A stretch of DNA of 50,967 nt from Planctomycetia bacterium (GCA_021413585.1 JAIOQB010000029.1:1-50967), one strand, 5' to 3'. Counted from the first letter of the stretch, positions 25,461-33,144 are shown. The notes: generated by a model not told the origin, from the sequence alone. A program made the numbers and translations.

Positions 25461-25826
25461 CTAGTCATCCGTTCGTCGCTCGCGGCGCGCCGATTCGCCG
25501 TCAACGTACTTGCGGTAGACCAGATAGCGGCAGCCACATGCCCGGCACATTGCTTTCGCCTGCCAAACATTCGGCTCGCCTGCGCCAACAGGAACCGAAC
25601 CGCGCGGGTGATATTGCTTGCAACCACACTTGGGGCATTCTGGTCGCGGTGGTGGTGGCGGGATTTCCAATTCCACGATCGGCACGTCTTCGCCGGTCCA
25701 GTCGAATCGTTCAACCGCTGCCGACTTGCGGCGCTTCGGTTTCTGGGGCTCGTCGGGCAACGGCGTCTTGGCAAGGGCCAGCCCTTCCAGCAGCATCTCC
25801 CGCAAGAGCGCGTCATTTCCGATCAT
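25461..25826 (-). CDS. Zinc-ribbon protein
   Basis: 121 residues from the Met at 25826, overlapping the upstream gene by 14 bases. Two Cys clusters, CPKCGC (about residue 69) and CRACGC (about residue 96), 27 residues apart, make a zinc ribbon typical of small phage nucleic-acid-binding proteins. The N-terminus is helical and the middle is Pro-rich (EIPPPPPRPECPKCG). It follows directly on the terminase-like gene, and coupling suggests a linked role in DNA handling. A start at 25847 is possible. Confidence 0.65.
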   Translation of the reverse strand: MIGNDALLREMLLEGLALAKTPLPDEPQKPKRRKSAAVERFDWTGEDVPIVELEIPPPPPRPECPKCGCKQYHPRGSVPVGAGEPNVWQAKAMCRACGCRYLVYRKYVDGESARRERRTDD

Positions 25827-26322
25827 GGATTGCCTCCCCAGCAGCAAGTGCAGCCTGCTCTTTAGCTTTCAGGCGTTCGTATTCTTCCTGCCGAATCCGG
25901 TCAAACTCCCCGATTGCGTCGTTGTGAATCTGTTGTGCGATGGGGCCAAACTGCTTGCCGATTTTGATACTGGCGTTGCGCAGGATGCCGCAAGCGCGGC
26001 CGAGCCACATATTCAGTTCTTCAACGGCGATAACCTGGCCCATTCGTTCGGCACAATCTAGTTCAGCAATTTTGGCTTTGGCCGCGCGATACCTTTCCAG
26101 GCTTTCGCTTTCGGCACCGGTGGCCAGCATCGTCTCGCCGGCAGAGGCTTCGGCCAGCAGCCACTCGACAAGGGCACGGGCGTCATAGCCGCCGCTGGGC
26201 TCGCGTGGTGCGGCCGAGTCGCGGAGTGTGCGGGGAGACCGGCCGGCCAGCCACGCCGCTGAGGCTTGGCTGAGGGCCTGCATGGTGGCAATCTGCTGGC
26301 TTGTGTTGGTCTTGGTTTTCAT
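25813..26322 (-). CDS. Terminase small subunit-like protein (Nu1-like)
   Basis: 169 residues. An N-terminal winged-helix-like part holds AAWLAGRSPRTLRDSAAPRE followed by YDARALVEWLLAEA. Then come a charged helix RYRAAKAKIAELDCAERMGQ, the linker VIAVEELNMWLGRACGILRNA and a GKQFGPIAQQIHNDAIGEFD segment. This succession (HTH, KxR-x-AELD, V-x-V-x-E, paired helices) is what small terminase subunits of the lambda Nu1 type show; they bind pac/cos DNA and start packaging. No large subunit follows. The assignment rests on pattern and length, so another DNA-binding role is possible. A 336-base non-coding region with inverted repeats lies just upstream. Confidence 0.55.
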   Translation of the reverse strand: MKTKTNTSQQIATMQALSQASAAWLAGRSPRTLRDSAAPREPSGGYDARALVEWLLAEASAGETMLATGAESESLERYRAAKAKIAELDCAERMGQVIAVEELNMWLGRACGILRNASIKIGKQFGPIAQQIHNDAIGEFDRIRQEEYERLKAKEQAALAAGEAIHDRK

Positions 26323-26362
26323 GGTTGGGCCTCAGTGAGGGGCGGGGCGGAAATGAGTCGTG

Positions 26363-26376
26363 CGCATGCGCATGCG
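26363..26376. repeat. Perfect CGCATGCGCATGCG palindrome
   Basis: A 14-base self-complementary sequence in the gap between the terminase-like gene and the helicase gene, 40 bases upstream of the former's ATG. It could be an operator or part of an origin. Confidence 0.5.
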
Positions 26377-26518
26377 TCTGAGTAAGGGCCTGGGAAGCTG
26401 CGCAGCCGCAAGGCGGAAGTACCTTGGGTTTACCAGGGGCTGGGGTCCTTTGGCGGGCTCTGAGGCGGGCAGTCTTTCCCTCGTTTGATCGCGGGAAACA
26501 ATTAGTGCGTGTGTGACC

Positions 26519-26630
26519 TACCGCCGCAGACCGTCACGACAGTTCCCATTGTGCTCTATGTGCTGAACCTCGCGCGTCCGTGTGCGTGCGATAAGTACAA
26601 TGGGAAGTGTCGCGGAGGTGCGCGGCGGTA
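26519..26630. repeat. Large imperfect inverted repeat (candidate origin or packaging site)
   Basis: Arms 26519-26552 and 26597-26630 (34 bases each) match in about 26 positions when one is reverse-complemented. Two fully paired blocks, TACCGCCGC and TTCCCATTGT, enclose a looser middle. The 44-base loop is rich in GTGCG/CGCG. It lies just after the helicase stop (26659 end) in the only sizeable non-coding gap of the element's core. Confidence 0.7.
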
Positions 26631-26658
26631 ACTTCAAAAGTATCTTGCCCCGTCGCCA

Positions 26659-28131
26659 TCAGAATGCCTCTCTTAAACTGATGCCGTCGTAGAACCGTTG
26701 ATTGTCGGAGCCGCGTCGAACCCTCACCCCGGGCACCGCGGCCGCCAAATCCTTACCGAACGTCTGAACGGTGGTGATCGTGGTCCGGCCGTCTCGCATA
26801 CACCACAGACGCCACGCCTCATAAAGAGCAGGGACGAAGATCCGCTGCCCGGGCTCGGCAATGCACTGCTCGCGTACGAACGCCCCAACGGGGGAGCCCA
26901 GGTCTTCCATGTCTTGAACGGCATCCTGGACGCTCTGAGGCATCACAAAATGGCCACGCTCGCGGAGCCGATGCCACCCCTCGATTGCCCAATTCAAAAT
27001 CCCGGGCAACTCGGCCAACAGCGTTTCCGTCAAGCCGGTGTCTTCCTCCCCGTAAAAACTGCGAGTCAGTCGCAACACCACAAATCGGCCGGCAAGGGCG
27101 CCGCTGGAGTCGTGCAGGCGGGGTAGCTCATTGGTCAAAAACATAAACCGCGTCGGCAGCTTCAACGTGACGCTGGGCAGAAACTTCCGGTCGATGCTGA
27201 TTGAATCCTCGCCGCTGATGCACAACAGCCGCTCCACCACGGTGGCGATGCTTTCGCCGTGGAAGCGGGCGTCGCTCACGATGGCCAGCGGCTTGCCAAT
27301 GAGGGGCTGCAATCCAAACTGGCGAGCCAGGCTTTCCGTGGTCGGGCCGCAGACATTAGCAGTACCGATCAGGCGAGCCAGCACGCGGGCGACAGTTCCT
27401 TTGCCGCTCCGCCGCGGGCCAACCATCAGCAACATTTTTTGCAGCCACGTTGCCGCGATCAGGCAATAGCCAAACCACTCTTGGAGTAGTTGCTGCGATT
27501 CCTCGTCCCCTTCGAAAATCTGATGCAGGAAATTGAACCACGCCATCGGCTGCAAGGCATTGGGATCCGGGTCGAACTCTATCGCGTACGTCACGAATAG
27601 CCGCGGCGTAGCGCTAATGCGTTTTCCCGTGGGCAGGTGCAGCAAGCCGGACGGGCATGGCAATATCTCATGGGCCGGCGATTCCTCGGGCCCATCCAAC
27701 CACACAGGGGGCGATATGCTGGATGGTATGTGAGCGTGGGCCTTGATCGTTTCGAGGGCCGCCTTGACGGTGGACGGGTTGGCGTTGAACGGGGATAGAA
27801 CCTGATCGCCGTTGCGCTTGGGAACGTACCGCAGTGCTTCGTGCAGCCAGTTGTGCAGCTCGCGTTTTATTTCGGCGTCTTCCACCTGGACATAGTGGCT
27901 GCCGGTCCAGCGGTATGGTTGCTCGGCGTAAACCTGGAGCGTGCGGCCGTCTTCGTTGTGGTGGTGATCGCGTACGTAGGCAATCGCCGTGGGGAGCGTG
28001 CGGCTCGGTGATAGCACAACTCGGCCGCTGTCGGGATCGCGGTCCCCAAGGGAAACTAGATCAACCTCCTCGCCAATTTTTCCCGCCGGCTCAAACGGTG
28101 GATCGTCTTTTAATCGTGCGGCGATGCTCAC
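26659..28131 (-). CDS. D5/P4-type superfamily 3 replicative helicase
   Basis: 490 residues. Residues 1-200 match the D5_N type region (LLHLPTGKRISATPRLFVTYAIEFDPDP). The SF3 helicase has Walker A GPRRSGKGT (238-246), a Walker B-like PLAIVSDARF (281-290), motif C FMFLTNELPRL (329-339) and an Arg-finger AGRF (347-350). The C-terminus has the winged-helix-like end of P4/D5 proteins. Such proteins unwind the origin of phages and satellites. There is no N-terminal primase active site, so priming must come from the host or a partner. It overlaps the next upstream gene by four bases. Confidence 0.9.
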   Translation of the reverse strand: MSIAARLKDDPPFEPAGKIGEEVDLVSLGDRDPDSGRVVLSPSRTLPTAIAYVRDHHHNEDGRTLQVYAEQPYRWTGSHYVQVEDAEIKRELHNWLHEALRYVPKRNGDQVLSPFNANPSTVKAALETIKAHAHIPSSISPPVWLDGPEESPAHEILPCPSGLLHLPTGKRISATPRLFVTYAIEFDPDPNALQPMAWFNFLHQIFEGDEESQQLLQEWFGYCLIAATWLQKMLLMVGPRRSGKGTVARVLARLIGTANVCGPTTESLARQFGLQPLIGKPLAIVSDARFHGESIATVVERLLCISGEDSISIDRKFLPSVTLKLPTRFMFLTNELPRLHDSSGALAGRFVVLRLTRSFYGEEDTGLTETLLAELPGILNWAIEGWHRLRERGHFVMPQSVQDAVQDMEDLGSPVGAFVREQCIAEPGQRIFVPALYEAWRLWCMRDGRTTITTVQTFGKDLAAAVPGVRVRRGSDNQRFYDGISLREAF

Positions 28132-28427
28132 TTTGCGGCCTCCAATAATTCGACGTAGCGGTCGATCGCGGCGCCGATCCAGTCGCCGGGCCGGCTCTTA
28201 AACTTGGGGAATCCGGTGGAGCGTAGATTGCCGGTCAGGTGAAGCCGGGCATAACACTCGGGGAGCCGCTCGACTTGCTCGTCGGCAGTCCCTTCGGCGA
28301 AGTTGTCGCCCCACACTTCCACGACGCGAACATCGACCGACTTGTCGGCGAATGCTTCGACCCAACCATCGGGGTGCAGCACGATCAGCACCTTGGGGCG
28401 GTCCTGCGGTGTCGCGTGTGCGATCAT
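28128..28427 (-). CDS. Small unrecognised element protein
   Basis: 99 residues from ATG 28427. A compact alpha/beta look: KVLIVLHPDGWVEAFADKSVDVRVVEVW, then an acidic helix and an RPGDWIGAAIDRYVELLEAAK C-terminal helix. No known family. It overlaps both neighbours by four bases (ATGA type), firmly placing it in the replication operon between the ParB-like gene and the helicase. A function linked to replication control can be suggested only from this position. Confidence 0.65.
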   Translation of the reverse strand: MIAHATPQDRPKVLIVLHPDGWVEAFADKSVDVRVVEVWGDNFAEGTADEQVERLPECYARLHLTGNLRSTGFPKFKSRPGDWIGAAIDRYVELLEAAK

Positions 28428-28612
28428 GCTGCCACCTCGCGCCGTCGCGACGTAACCAGCACGATGCGCAGAAGATCGCGGGCGACTTCGTATTCTGCCG
28501 GCGGAAGTCCGAGCTTTCGCAACTCGGATCGCAGCACGACATAGGCCGAAACAATATCGGCGTGGCGGTGCTGCCAGGTCATCGCGTCGGCCATGATGGT
28601 GCGGATGCTCAC
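28424..28612 (-). CDS. Tiny helical element protein
   Basis: 62 residues. Helical and charged (ADIVSAYVVLRSELRKLGLP and AEYEVARDLLRIVLVTSRRR) with no motif. It overlaps its neighbours on both sides by four bases, which supports real translation in spite of its small size. Confidence 0.6.
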   Translation of the reverse strand: MSIRTIMADAMTWQHRHADIVSAYVVLRSELRKLGLPPAEYEVARDLLRIVLVTSRRREVAA

Positions 28613-29544
28613 GATGCCACCTCCAGTTCCGCCACTCGCCGTTCTGCGGCAGCGTGAACGCCGTCGAGCCAGTCCCGCAGTTCCAACATACGGGCCTGAT
28701 AGCGCAGGTGCTGCTCAGTGATCTTGGCACTTAAAGCGGGATAACCTTGCTCGACAAGCGACTCCCAGGTGATCGTCTCATTGACCAACCGTTTCATTCC
28801 TTCGGCGCTCATGGCCTCATTCAGTCGGACCAACTCTTCCTTGACCAATTCGAGCGACTGCATTAACTCGGCCGCAGGATCATCTAGCGTGCGTTCGGTG
28901 TGCGGCGAATAATCGACTGGCGGCAGGTGGCCATAGACGCTATCGTCCGGTTCGGCTTCGTCTTGTTCGTCATCCTCGACCGGGGTGGGCTGCGGCTTCG
29001 CGGCTGGCTTCCGAAGTTTGCCGCGGATTGTGACCAGCTTGCGGACCTTGCCGTCGCGTCCAGTTCGTTTTTCCGCCGCTAAACTGATAACCGTTTTCAG
29101 TTGTTCGCGGAGCTTGCCGACAAACGGCTGACTAACTCCGCAGATTTCGGCAATCGAGTGATCTGACTTTTCCGCCCATTGCTTATCTGCCAGGATCAAC
29201 TCCACGGCGCGGCGCTTGTCGGCGTTGGTCCGGCGCAGGCCGTGCTGGTGGTTGGCCGAGACGGCATAGAAGATCGCGTCCCGCAGGCAACCCTGCTTGA
29301 CCTCCACTTCAATGTCGGTCTTGCCTGCCTGCTTGTGGCCGTGGTATCGGTGGAAGCCATCGGCCAGCCAGTAGGTCACGCCGTCATAGAAGACGACGAT
29401 GGGGGGGAACTCCGCCCCGCCCTGAATTGCTTCCGCGTACTCAGCGACGGTATCCATCGCCAGCATCGCGCGGGCTTGGGTGCCGCCTTCTGTGCGAATG
29501 TCGGCGAGCAGTAGCCTTTTCGTTTTTTGCGTTGTAGAATCCAT
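28609..29544 (-). CDS. ParB/sulfiredoxin-fold protein with HTH
   Basis: 311 residues from ATG 29544, preceded by AAAGG; the longer frame from 29757 overlaps the HTH gene and is not used. Residues 1-100 hold the ParB/Srx fold: LLLADIRTEGGTQAR, PPIVVFYDG and WLADGFHRYHGHKQAG with the DGxHR nucleotide-binding motif. A HTH follows (SIAEICGVSQPFVGKLREQL, about 165-185). The second half has an acidic linker and a helical tail. Proteins of this type in phages and islands act in DNA binding, partition or regulation, some with nuclease or nucleotide-hydrolysing activity. It is the first gene of the replication run. Confidence 0.85.
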   Translation of the reverse strand: MDSTTQKTKRLLLADIRTEGGTQARAMLAMDTVAEYAEAIQGGAEFPPIVVFYDGVTYWLADGFHRYHGHKQAGKTDIEVEVKQGCLRDAIFYAVSANHQHGLRRTNADKRRAVELILADKQWAEKSDHSIAEICGVSQPFVGKLREQLKTVISLAAEKRTGRDGKVRKLVTIRGKLRKPAAKPQPTPVEDDEQDEAEPDDSVYGHLPPVDYSPHTERTLDDPAAELMQSLELVKEELVRLNEAMSAEGMKRLVNETITWESLVEQGYPALSAKITEQHLRYQARMLELRDWLDGVHAAAERRVAELEVAS

Positions 29545-29611
29545 GTAGATACCTTTCCGCCCGGATCGTGCGCTAACTGCCAAGGCAGCGCCGCCGGGCA
29601 ATTTTCTTGGG

Positions 29612-29815
29612 TCAGGCGGTGGCCGTGCGGGTGCGATCCTGGAGCCATCGCTCCAGGTCTGCCAGTCGATAGCGCACACTCCGGCCGACGTGAACGACGG
29701 GCAGATCGTAGCGGCCAGCAGAATGCCAAACCGCCAACGTGCCCGCCGTGACGCCAAGAAAATCAGCAGCTTGGGCTCGCGTGAGAAGCGCGGGCAAAGA
29801 AACGGTAGTTGTCAT
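29612..29815 (-). CDS. AlpA/excisionase-like helix-turn-helix protein
   Basis: 67 residues, the size of AlpA and related MerR-like HTH17 proteins. The fold is seen in LLTRAQAADFLGVTAGTLAVW (helix-turn-helix), then GRSVRYRLADLERWLQDR, the typical wing plus closing helix. In phages and PICIs such proteins act as excisionase or as activator of the integrase. It lies between the integrase block and the replication block, where xis/alpA is expected. Confidence 0.85.
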   Translation of the reverse strand: MTTTVSLPALLTRAQAADFLGVTAGTLAVWHSAGRYDLPVVHVGRSVRYRLADLERWLQDRTRTATA

Positions 29816-29915
29816 AATCGAACCTCAGCAACGGGTATTGAAAACCGTTCAACTAAGGTCGAATAGAACAACTCCTATTGGGTGCGAAAAGAAACAGTGC
29901 TAAGCACCGTACCAA

Positions 29916-30551
29916 CTATTTTTTATTGGGTTTGATTCGCTGGTATATCGCATTGGTTCTCTTTTCAACCTCTTCGGCATCAAGCTTCTCGCCGGGCGTT
30001 TCAGCGCTCAATTGTTCACGCGCAATGATATTGCACAGTCTGCGCCTCGACTTGATTCTGGGATTCTCTTTTTGCAGTTGGGCAAGTCGTTCGAGAATTG
30101 AAGACCGTTTGGCCGCATGGTTCGAGGTGCTTTTGCTATTAGCCCGTTTCTGGACCAAGTGACGATCAATGTGTCTGCTAATTGCGGCATCAGGCGTACC
30201 GATATTGAAGTCCCGGATATGCGCGATTGTCTTTTCCTCCACGCCAAGCCCCATCGCAGCGTCTACAATCGCTTGAAAATCAGCGGTCTTGGTGGCCTTT
30301 TGGATTCGATAGATGTGTTGCAGCGCCTGTACCACGGGCCGCCACCGGTCGCGAAATACGTCTTCGGTCATAAACCGATGCCTGCCACGGAAAAGCACGT
30401 AACTGGCCGTTTTTTCCTTTGTGACGAATCGTTCCAACTCCGATTCATATCGAAGCTGCCGCTCGGCCAGCCACTTGGGCAGCGGTTCGTGGATTCTGTG
30501 TGTAATCCAGTTGATCGTCCCGGCGTGATTGTTATTTGGTTTTTTTGCCAC
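29916..30551 (-). CDS. Unrecognised protein coupled to the integrase
   Basis: 211 residues. The start is GTG 30551, eight bases after GGGAGG and overlapping the integrase end by 20 bases; no ATG exists until about a third into the frame. The chain is basic, Lys/Arg-rich and largely helical, with THRIHEPLPKWLAERQLRYE, FRGRHRFMTEDVFRDRWRP and a C-terminal EVEKRTNAIYQRIKPNKK. No family is recognised. Base composition is more A/T-rich than the integrase. Because it is transcribed and perhaps translated together with int, a role in recombination or island control is possible but unproven. Confidence 0.6.
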   Translation of the reverse strand: MAKKPNNNHAGTINWITHRIHEPLPKWLAERQLRYESELERFVTKEKTASYVLFRGRHRFMTEDVFRDRWRPVVQALQHIYRIQKATKTADFQAIVDAAMGLGVEEKTIAHIRDFNIGTPDAAISRHIDRHLVQKRANSKSTSNHAAKRSSILERLAQLQKENPRIKSRRRLCNIIAREQLSAETPGEKLDAEEVEKRTNAIYQRIKPNKK

Positions 30552-31767
30552 GGCTGCGCCCTCCCTTGCTTTTGGTCTTGCTCTTGGTTTCCTTCGGTGT
30601 CGAAGCCGCCAGGATCGCATCCGTGGCCGCGGTGACGGCCTCGCGAACCGGTGCCAATTGCAGACGGGCATAGGTATGTGTCGCCGCGCTTCCGGCCGCG
30701 TGGCCCAACGCCTTGCCGATGATCGGCAGCGCCACGCCGGCGCCTGCCATCCAACTCCCCATCGTGCGGCGCAGGTCGTGCAACCGCAGGCCGTCCAGGC
30801 CGGCAGCTTTGCGCACCACGTCCCAAGCTGCCTTGGGTTCGGTCAGGTGCCCCGTCTTCCCGTGAGACGCAAAGACGTAGGGCGAACCATTGCGTTCGGC
30901 GGCACGGGCTTTTAGGATCGCCAGGGCGGGCACCACAAGGGGCAGCACCACGGGCTGGCCGTTCTTGTGCTGCTCGCCTGGAATGGCCCAGGTGGCCGCT
31001 GTCAGGTCGATATCGGCCCAGCGCATCGCCTGGAGGTTCCCGCGGCGGGCGCCGGTCAAAATGGCCAGCGTGAAAAAGTCGCGGAATATCGGCTCCGCTT
31101 TTTTGATGGCGGCAAAGAGCAGGGGGGCTTCGTCGGCAGTTAGGAACCGCTCGCGACTTTGCTCGGGGAACTTGTCCACCATGCCGGCCGGGTTGGCACT
31201 GTGAAGCTTCCGCTTCATGGCGTGGCGGAACATAGAAGAGAGCAGGGCGGTGACGCGGTTGGCCTGATAGGGGCCGCTGTCGGCCTTTACTCGGGTGGCG
31301 AGCTTCTCCAGGTCGGACACGTCGATGGCCGATAGCCGCCGGCTGGAAAGCCCGGCGAGGAACTTGTTGATTTGCCGCTCATCCTCTTTCCAGGTCCGCT
31401 TCCGCTCTTTGGCGTGTTCCAACCACAGGGCCGACAACTCGCCCAGCGTCAATTCCTCGCGCGCCTTGCGCTTGCGGGCCTGAATGTCGATCCCCTGGAT
31501 TTGCTCCCCGGTGCGCTCCTGCGCCAACTCACGCGCCCGCTCCACCGTCAATTGCTCGATTGTGCCGAGCCGGTGACGCACGGGGCGGCGGTTCACCTTT
31601 CGGTACAGGTAGAACGTCTTGGCGCCCGTGGCGGTCACACAGACCGTTAGCCCCGGGGTGCGAGTGTCGTAGTAATAACGCCGCCCGGACGCCGGCGGCC
31701 GCAATTTTGCCACCGCGGCCTTCGTCAACGTGACCTTGGCGGGCTCTCGTTTCGCTGCCGTAACCAT
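30532..31767 (-). CDS. int: Tyrosine recombinase (island integrase)
   Basis: 411 residues. The N-terminal part matches the arm-binding domain of phage and island integrases (TKAAVAKLRPPASGRRYYYD-like, then GLTVCVTATGAKTFYLYRKV). The core-binding domain is 105-190. The catalytic domain has Arg241 (TGARRGN), Lys268 (HKNGQPV), His330 and Arg333 (HDLRR), His356 (LGHA) and the Tyr nucleophile at 366 (HTYAR). All are present, so the enzyme should be active. The C-terminus is a Lys/Arg-rich tail (KETKSKTKSKGGRSRGKKTK). It lies at the right end reading inward, beside attR, which is the standard place. Confidence 0.95.
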   Translation of the reverse strand: MVTAAKREPAKVTLTKAAVAKLRPPASGRRYYYDTRTPGLTVCVTATGAKTFYLYRKVNRRPVRHRLGTIEQLTVERARELAQERTGEQIQGIDIQARKRKAREELTLGELSALWLEHAKERKRTWKEDERQINKFLAGLSSRRLSAIDVSDLEKLATRVKADSGPYQANRVTALLSSMFRHAMKRKLHSANPAGMVDKFPEQSRERFLTADEAPLLFAAIKKAEPIFRDFFTLAILTGARRGNLQAMRWADIDLTAATWAIPGEQHKNGQPVVLPLVVPALAILKARAAERNGSPYVFASHGKTGHLTEPKAAWDVVRKAAGLDGLRLHDLRRTMGSWMAGAGVALPIIGKALGHAAGSAATHTYARLQLAPVREAVTAATDAILAASTPKETKSKTKSKGGRSRGKKTK

Positions 31768-31785
31768 GCTTTTCCCCTCTGATAT

Positions 31786-31862
31786 GGTGCTACCGCGTTT
31801 CGGCCCGGTGCTACCGTGGTGCTACCCGCGGGGTAAAATCCCGTTAAGTTTGGGGTAGCACC
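31786..31862. promoter_or_regulatory. Four GGTGCTACC sites at the right end
   Basis: Direct copies at 31786-31794, 31807-31815 and 31818-31826 (the last two again 11 bases apart) and one inverted copy at 31854-31862. They lie between the integrase start (31767) and attR. They probably bind the integrase arm domain and may also regulate int. Confidence 0.7.
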
Positions 31863-31875
31863 GATAACATAGTTC

Positions 31876-31893
31876 TATCGAGAAAACACGATA
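31876..31893. promoter_or_regulatory. TATCG-N8-CGATA inverted repeat upstream of int
   Basis: TATCG at 31876-31880 and CGATA at 31889-31893 around an A-rich 8-base spacer, in the only A/T-rich part of the int upstream region. It might be an operator or an excisionase site. Confidence 0.35.
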
Positions 31894-31940
31894 AAACAAG
31901 CCCCATTAAGCCCAGATAATCAGAGGGGATAGAGTCTGGG

Positions 31941-31991
31941 TCTGACTCTTAATCAGAGGGTTGATGGTTCGAGTCCATCGGGGGGCACTGA
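31941..31991 (+). repeat. attR core repeat
   Basis: A perfect copy of 21400-21450: tRNA-Lys from the anticodon stem to the 3' end, without the 5' half, so it is not a functional tRNA. Similarity to the left end continues outward to 32053. Confidence 0.93.
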
Positions 31992-32007
31992 AATACTCGA
32001 AGAAAAC

Positions 32008-32039
32008 GCCACTCGCCAGATCGGCCGGTGGCTTTTTTT
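32008..32039 (+). terminator. Intrinsic terminator (right copy)
   Basis: Stem GCCACT-C-GCC with GGC-C-GGTGGC, one central mismatch, then seven T at 32033-32039. Homologous to 21467-21498. Confidence 0.78.
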
Positions 32040-32044
32040 ATTGC

Positions 32045-32053
32045 GGTGCTACC
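32045..32053 (+). promoter_or_regulatory. GGTGCTACC site outside attR
   Basis: The seventh copy of the nonamer, lying beyond the right end of the intact element at the place corresponding to 21504-21512. Confidence 0.6.
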
Positions 32054-32181
32054 TTTGCGGGAAATCGGCAGGGCGGAGAAAAGAGCAGAATTTTGGGTCG
32101 GCTTCGGGCAATGCCGATTCAAGAAGGCAGCGGCCCAGGGCAGCTAATTATGCCCCTACTTCAGCAAGATACGGCCAATAC

Positions 32182-33009
32182 ATGGGCACAGACCACGGCT
32201 TCATTCTTAAACTTGAGAGGGCGCGCGAACACCTCAATTCGTTCCAAATAGACGCCGCTGCCTGGATCGATACTAAACCCTACGGAATCGTTGATGAACC
32301 AGACCCTAAGCCCCTGCCGCAACCCATCGGCGATGGAGTTCAAGTCCGGCGACTGCGAGTTGATCGCGTCACGACAAGCCCCATCCGGCTGAATGTCTTG
32401 GTCGGAGAATGTGTTTTTAATCTTCGATCCGCATTGGACCATTTGGCGTTCGCACTTGCCGAGACGTTTACCCCCGGATGGACCGAAAAACAGCAGGCGA
32501 CTTCCGAATTTCCAATCTTTAGCAATGGTGTTGGCTACCCCAAGGCCACCGCCAAGAAAATCGGTTGCATTAACCCCACAGCGCAAATCGCCATTAATGC
32601 ACTCCAGCCTTACCACCGAGGAAACGCATATCAAACGCATCCACTCTGGCAAATTCATGAGCTGAATCGAATCGACAAGCACCGCACGCTTACGGCCTGT
32701 ACCGCGTGGCCCATTAAAGACGGCGTCAAAAGTGTCGGAATGACAATTCGGGGCGACGAGAATGTTGGAGGAATTTACTATGCCATCGTCCCCGGCGACA
32801 TTGTTCTCAATATGAACGCAATACTCATGCAGTGGGCCGGCACTCCTCGCGACCCTAGCAAGGATATGTACGTGCATCCCAGTGTGCCCTTGGAGATAGT
32901 CTTCGAGTACGGAAGCATTGTAACTGGCAAACCAGTTATCCCACTTTTGAAGTCCCTGTGCGATTTCGTCAGCGATTCCGTCATAGCCCCGCTGTCGAAG
33001 TTCCTCTAA
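32182..33009 (+). CDS. Unrecognised protein
   Basis: 275 residues from ATG 32182, chosen because the upstream frame crosses the att/terminator sequence. The central part (NLRSALDHLAFALAETF, about residue 80, and QIHELNRIDKHRTLTACTAW, about 170) matches a pattern I have seen in scattered bacterial hypothetical proteins, in which the N-terminal half forms helical hairpins and an ARDKHR-like motif recurs. Its biochemical role is not known to me. It is the first gene after the right att and may be cargo of the older element. Confidence 0.65.
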   Translation: MGTDHGFILKLERAREHLNSFQIDAAAWIDTKPYGIVDEPDPKPLPQPIGDGVQVRRLRVDRVTTSPIRLNVLVGECVFNLRSALDHLAFALAETFTPGWTEKQQATSEFPIFSNGVGYPKATAKKIGCINPTAQIAINALQPYHRGNAYQTHPLWQIHELNRIDKHRTLTACTAWPIKDGVKSVGMTIRGDENVGGIYYAIVPGDIVLNMNAILMQWAGTPRDPSKDMYVHPSVPLEIVFEYGSIVTGKPVIPLLKSLCDFVSDSVIAPLSKFL

Positions 33010-33144
33010 TGCCTCGTGTTGAGAATCGTTCATTGCAGTGGGTGTCCTAGATCGCATTGGGTGCCGATCGTGCAACAGGCGCAATCCTGTGCGTGCCGTT
33101 TTGGCAGTTTGGCCGCTTCTCCGCCCCCTGCTAGAATCAGGGCC

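Larger units (their letters stand above)
21400..31991. mobile_element. tRNA-Lys-integrated element resembling a phage satellite (PICI-like)
   Basis: It is bounded by a perfect 51-bp repeat (21400-21450 and 31941-31991), giving a unit of 10,541 bp. On the minus strand from the right end come: tyrosine integrase, an unknown gene, AlpA-like HTH, ParB/Srx-domain protein, two tiny genes, D5/SF3 helicase, a 34-bp inverted repeat, a terminase-small-subunit-like gene, a zinc-ribbon protein, a 99-residue protein, an HExxH protein, a coiled-coil protein and a cold-shock protein. Plus-strand cargo lies next to the left end. No large terminase, portal, capsid, tail, lysis or conjugation gene is visible, so this is neither a full prophage nor an ICE. 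The size and module set fit phage-inducible islands, which is inference. Confidence 0.85.

Noticed and set aside
28609-29757. Longer start (29757) for the ParB-like gene
   Set aside because: It would overlap the AlpA-like gene by about 145 bases and adds an unlikely N-terminus; ATG 29544 has a ribosome site.
21447-31940. Element as an integrative conjugative element or full prophage
   Set aside because: No relaxase, type IV secretion, large terminase, capsid, portal or tail gene is visible.
31941-31991. A second tRNA-Lys at the right repeat
   Set aside because: Only the 3' two-thirds is present; the acceptor 5' strand and D arm are missing, so it is an att copy.
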